Origin: Acidimicrobiaceae bacterium
Lineage (GTDB): Bacteria; Actinomycetota; Acidimicrobiia; Acidimicrobiales; UBA10347
Length of the DNA stretch: 7,076 bases
Direction of reading: 5' to 3'
Assembly: GCA_003485885.1 (NCBI GenBank)
Contig: DNHM01000397.1
Span: forward strand, 1-7,076
Shown here: in pieces, positions 6,346 to 7,076 of the stretch
Layout: every line of letters starts with the position of its first letter
How positions within the stretch are numbered: the first letter of the stretch is position 1
Notes under the pieces: generated by a model
The model's database searches: none
Told to the model about the DNA's origin: nothing
The model's input: the letters and a program-made list of their open reading frames with translations, nothing else
Made by a program: the position numbers and the translations under genes

Positions 6346-6681
6346 CTACTTGCGCGTCTTTGTGGCGGTTTTCTTTGCGGTTTTCTTTGCGGTCTTCGCC
6401 GCCTGCTTGTCGGCCTTCTTGGCCGCCTTCTTGTCTAGCTTGCGGCGCTTTCGGCGGCTCTGCTTGTTGTTTTCGTGCGCAACGACAAATCGATCACCAG
6501 GTCGGGCTTCTTCGACCAAGACTGGTTGTGGATCGCCGAAGCCGAACAGCGCCTTGATTCGCCTCCAGAGAAACATGGTGATAAAGACTCGCAACCAGGT
6601 GCGGTCGCCGCCGAATACGCCCGACCGGAGCGCTTTGCGACGAAGCATAACGCTCGGCTTTAGAGACCTTCGAATGCCCAC
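6346..6681 (-). CDS. Uncharacterised small protein with hydrophobic N-half and Lys/Ala-rich tail
   Basis: The function is not recognised. From the GTG at 6681 it is 111 residues; from the ATG at 6648 (second possible start, MLRRKALRSG) it is 100, and neither has a good ribosome site. Residues 12-24 are basic, ~29-48 (WLRVFITMFLWRRIKALFGF) form a short hydrophobic or amphipathic helix likely to touch the membrane, and ~53-68 (PVLVEEARPGDRFVVA) look like a small beta unit that I loosely recall from small actinobacterial membrane-associated proteins. Residues ~75-111 are almost all Lys, Arg, Ala and Thr, with AKKT repeats like histone H1 tails or nucleic-acid-binding tails; a 12-base tandem repeat encodes part of it. 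It is 9 bases downstream of the 66-residue gene and 6 bases upstream of ttuB, so it is very probably co-expressed. RNA or membrane binding is only a guess. Confidence 0.75.
   Translation of the reverse strand: MGIRRSLKPSVMLRRKALRSGVFGGDRTWLRVFITMFLWRRIKALFGFGDPQPVLVEEARPGDRFVVAHENNKQSRRKRRKLDKKAAKKADKQAAKTAKKTAKKTATKTRK
6365..6388 (-). repeat. 12-base tandem repeat encoding the AKKT tail
   Basis: Two perfect copies of GCGGTTTTCTTT as read on the plus strand (6365-6376 and 6377-6388), followed by a decayed third copy, encode alternating AKKT units of the basic tail on the minus strand. Such a repeat can change copy number by slippage in steps of four residues without breaking the frame. Confidence 0.75.
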
Positions 6682-6690
6682 AATGAGCGA

Positions 6691-6891
6691 TCAGAGGCGT
6701 CGGACTTCGACGATGGTCTTGCCCGCCTTGCCGCGCTTCGAACCGAGAAAGAAGGCAAGGAGTACCAGCAGAACACCGGCCACAACCCCAACTTTTTGCG
6801 CCGTGCTGCGGGCAGCACCAGCGACGTTCTCGAGCTCATCCTTGAGTTGTCCGAACTTCTTCTGAAGATCGTCGGGAGTGATCTCAGTCAT
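6691..6891 (-). CDS. Uncharacterised single-pass membrane protein, 66 residues
   Basis: The family is not recognised with confidence. Residues 1-33 form an acidic, probably amphipathic helix (DLQKKFGQLKDELENV). Residues 34-50 are a clear transmembrane helix (VGVVAGVLLVLLAFFLG), and the end SKRGKAGKTIVEVRRL is basic and probably cytoplasmic by the positive-inside rule. There is no signal-peptidase site, so it is likely a membrane anchor or scaffold. The ATG overlaps the stop of the gene upstream (ATGA) and its own stop is 9 bases before the next start. It thus belongs to the tRNA-modification operon, but nothing in the sequence gives a function. Confidence 0.8.
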   Translation of the reverse strand: MTEITPDDLQKKFGQLKDELENVAGAARSTAQKVGVVAGVLLVLLAFFLGSKRGKAGKTIVEVRRL

Positions 6892-7076
6892 GCGTCGTCA
6901 TCCATCCATTCGGGTGTCTTCATCATTGCGGAGAAGCATGCACCGGCAGCAGCCACCAGCAACGCGAACACCATCAGGTATGGCACAAACGTCCATGTGG
7001 TGTCACATGTGGTGGCGACTCCACCGATATCGCAGGTTTCGGACAGAAATGAAAACTTCTGGAAGAGCCGGAGGAA
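6888..7076 (-). CDS. C-terminal end of an unknown membrane protein (runs off right edge)
   Basis: The frame is open to the window edge; only 62 C-terminal residues are visible and the start is outside. They show a short segment with two cysteines (CDIGGVATTC, 15-24) likely facing outside, one transmembrane helix (~29-51, TFVPYLMVFALLVAAAGACF) and a short acidic tail ending in DDDA. It is not recognised. Its TGA overlaps the ATG of the 66-residue membrane protein by ATGA, making it the first visible gene of the minus-strand operon, whose promoter must lie beyond the window. Confidence 0.7.
   Translation of the reverse strand, partial: FLRLFQKFSFLSETCDIGGVATTCDTTWTFVPYLMVFALLVAAAGACFSAMMKTPEWMDDDA

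Noticed and set aside
6350..6865. Plus-strand open frame of 171 codons with a hydrophobic start
   Set aside because: The apparent membrane helix is just the complement of the Lys/Ala-rich repeat, and the frame crosses two minus-strand genes.
1..7076. CRISPR array, tRNA, rRNA, transposase or phage attachment site
   Set aside because: No regularly spaced repeats, cloverleaf, rRNA-like stretch or transposase motif was seen on either strand.

Overview
The window looks like chromosomal DNA of a proteasome-bearing actinobacterium of moderately high GC, most likely from the Acidimicrobiia or a similar deep branch. The evidence is an Mpa/ARC-type proteasomal ATPase, a TrmI close to mycobacterial Rv2118c, and actinobacterial-style leaderless promoters. 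No rRNA or tRNA gene, CRISPR array or insertion sequence was found. All gaps between genes are shorter than 300 bases.

Layout. (1) 1-1109, minus strand: the N-terminal ~369 residues of the proteasome ATPase ARC/Mpa, running off the left edge. (2) 1110-1288: a divergent promoter region. (3) 1289-1522, plus: a small 3Fe-4S/4Fe-4S ferredoxin. (4) 1523-1748: a 226-base gap with one large imperfect hairpin. (5) 1749-2150, plus: a MerR-family metal sensor. (6) 2151-2188: a compact MerR-type promoter and operator. (7) 2189-4393, plus: a Cu(+)-exporting P1B-1 ATPase (CopA). (8) 4380-7076, minus: a tight operon, read right to left. It comprises a partial membrane protein, a 66-residue single-pass membrane protein, a 111-residue protein with a Lys/Ala-rich tail, a TtuB-like ubiquitin-fold sulfur carrier, TtuA (tRNA U54/T54 2-thiolase) and TrmI (tRNA m1A58 methyltransferase). 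Three of its five junctions are ATGA stop/start overlaps and the other two gaps are 6 and 9 bases.

How the genes work together. ttuB, ttuA and trmI form a tRNA T-loop modification unit: TtuB carries sulfur as a C-terminal thiocarboxylate, TtuA inserts it at position 54, and TrmI methylates A58, which pairs with residue 54 in the folded T-loop. merR and copA form a copper-homeostasis pair in which copA has its own metal-inducible promoter, predicted to start transcription on the A of its ATG. This pair and the ferredoxin lie on the plus strand between trmI and arc, genes that sit close together on one strand in mycobacteria.

Most worth a second look: the TtuB C-terminus, which continues two residues past Gly-Gly; the leaderless copA promoter; a palindrome that exactly contains the overlapping stop codons of copA and trmI; the apparently non-canonical start region of arc; and the C77-containing MerR paired with a Cu(I)-type ATPase.
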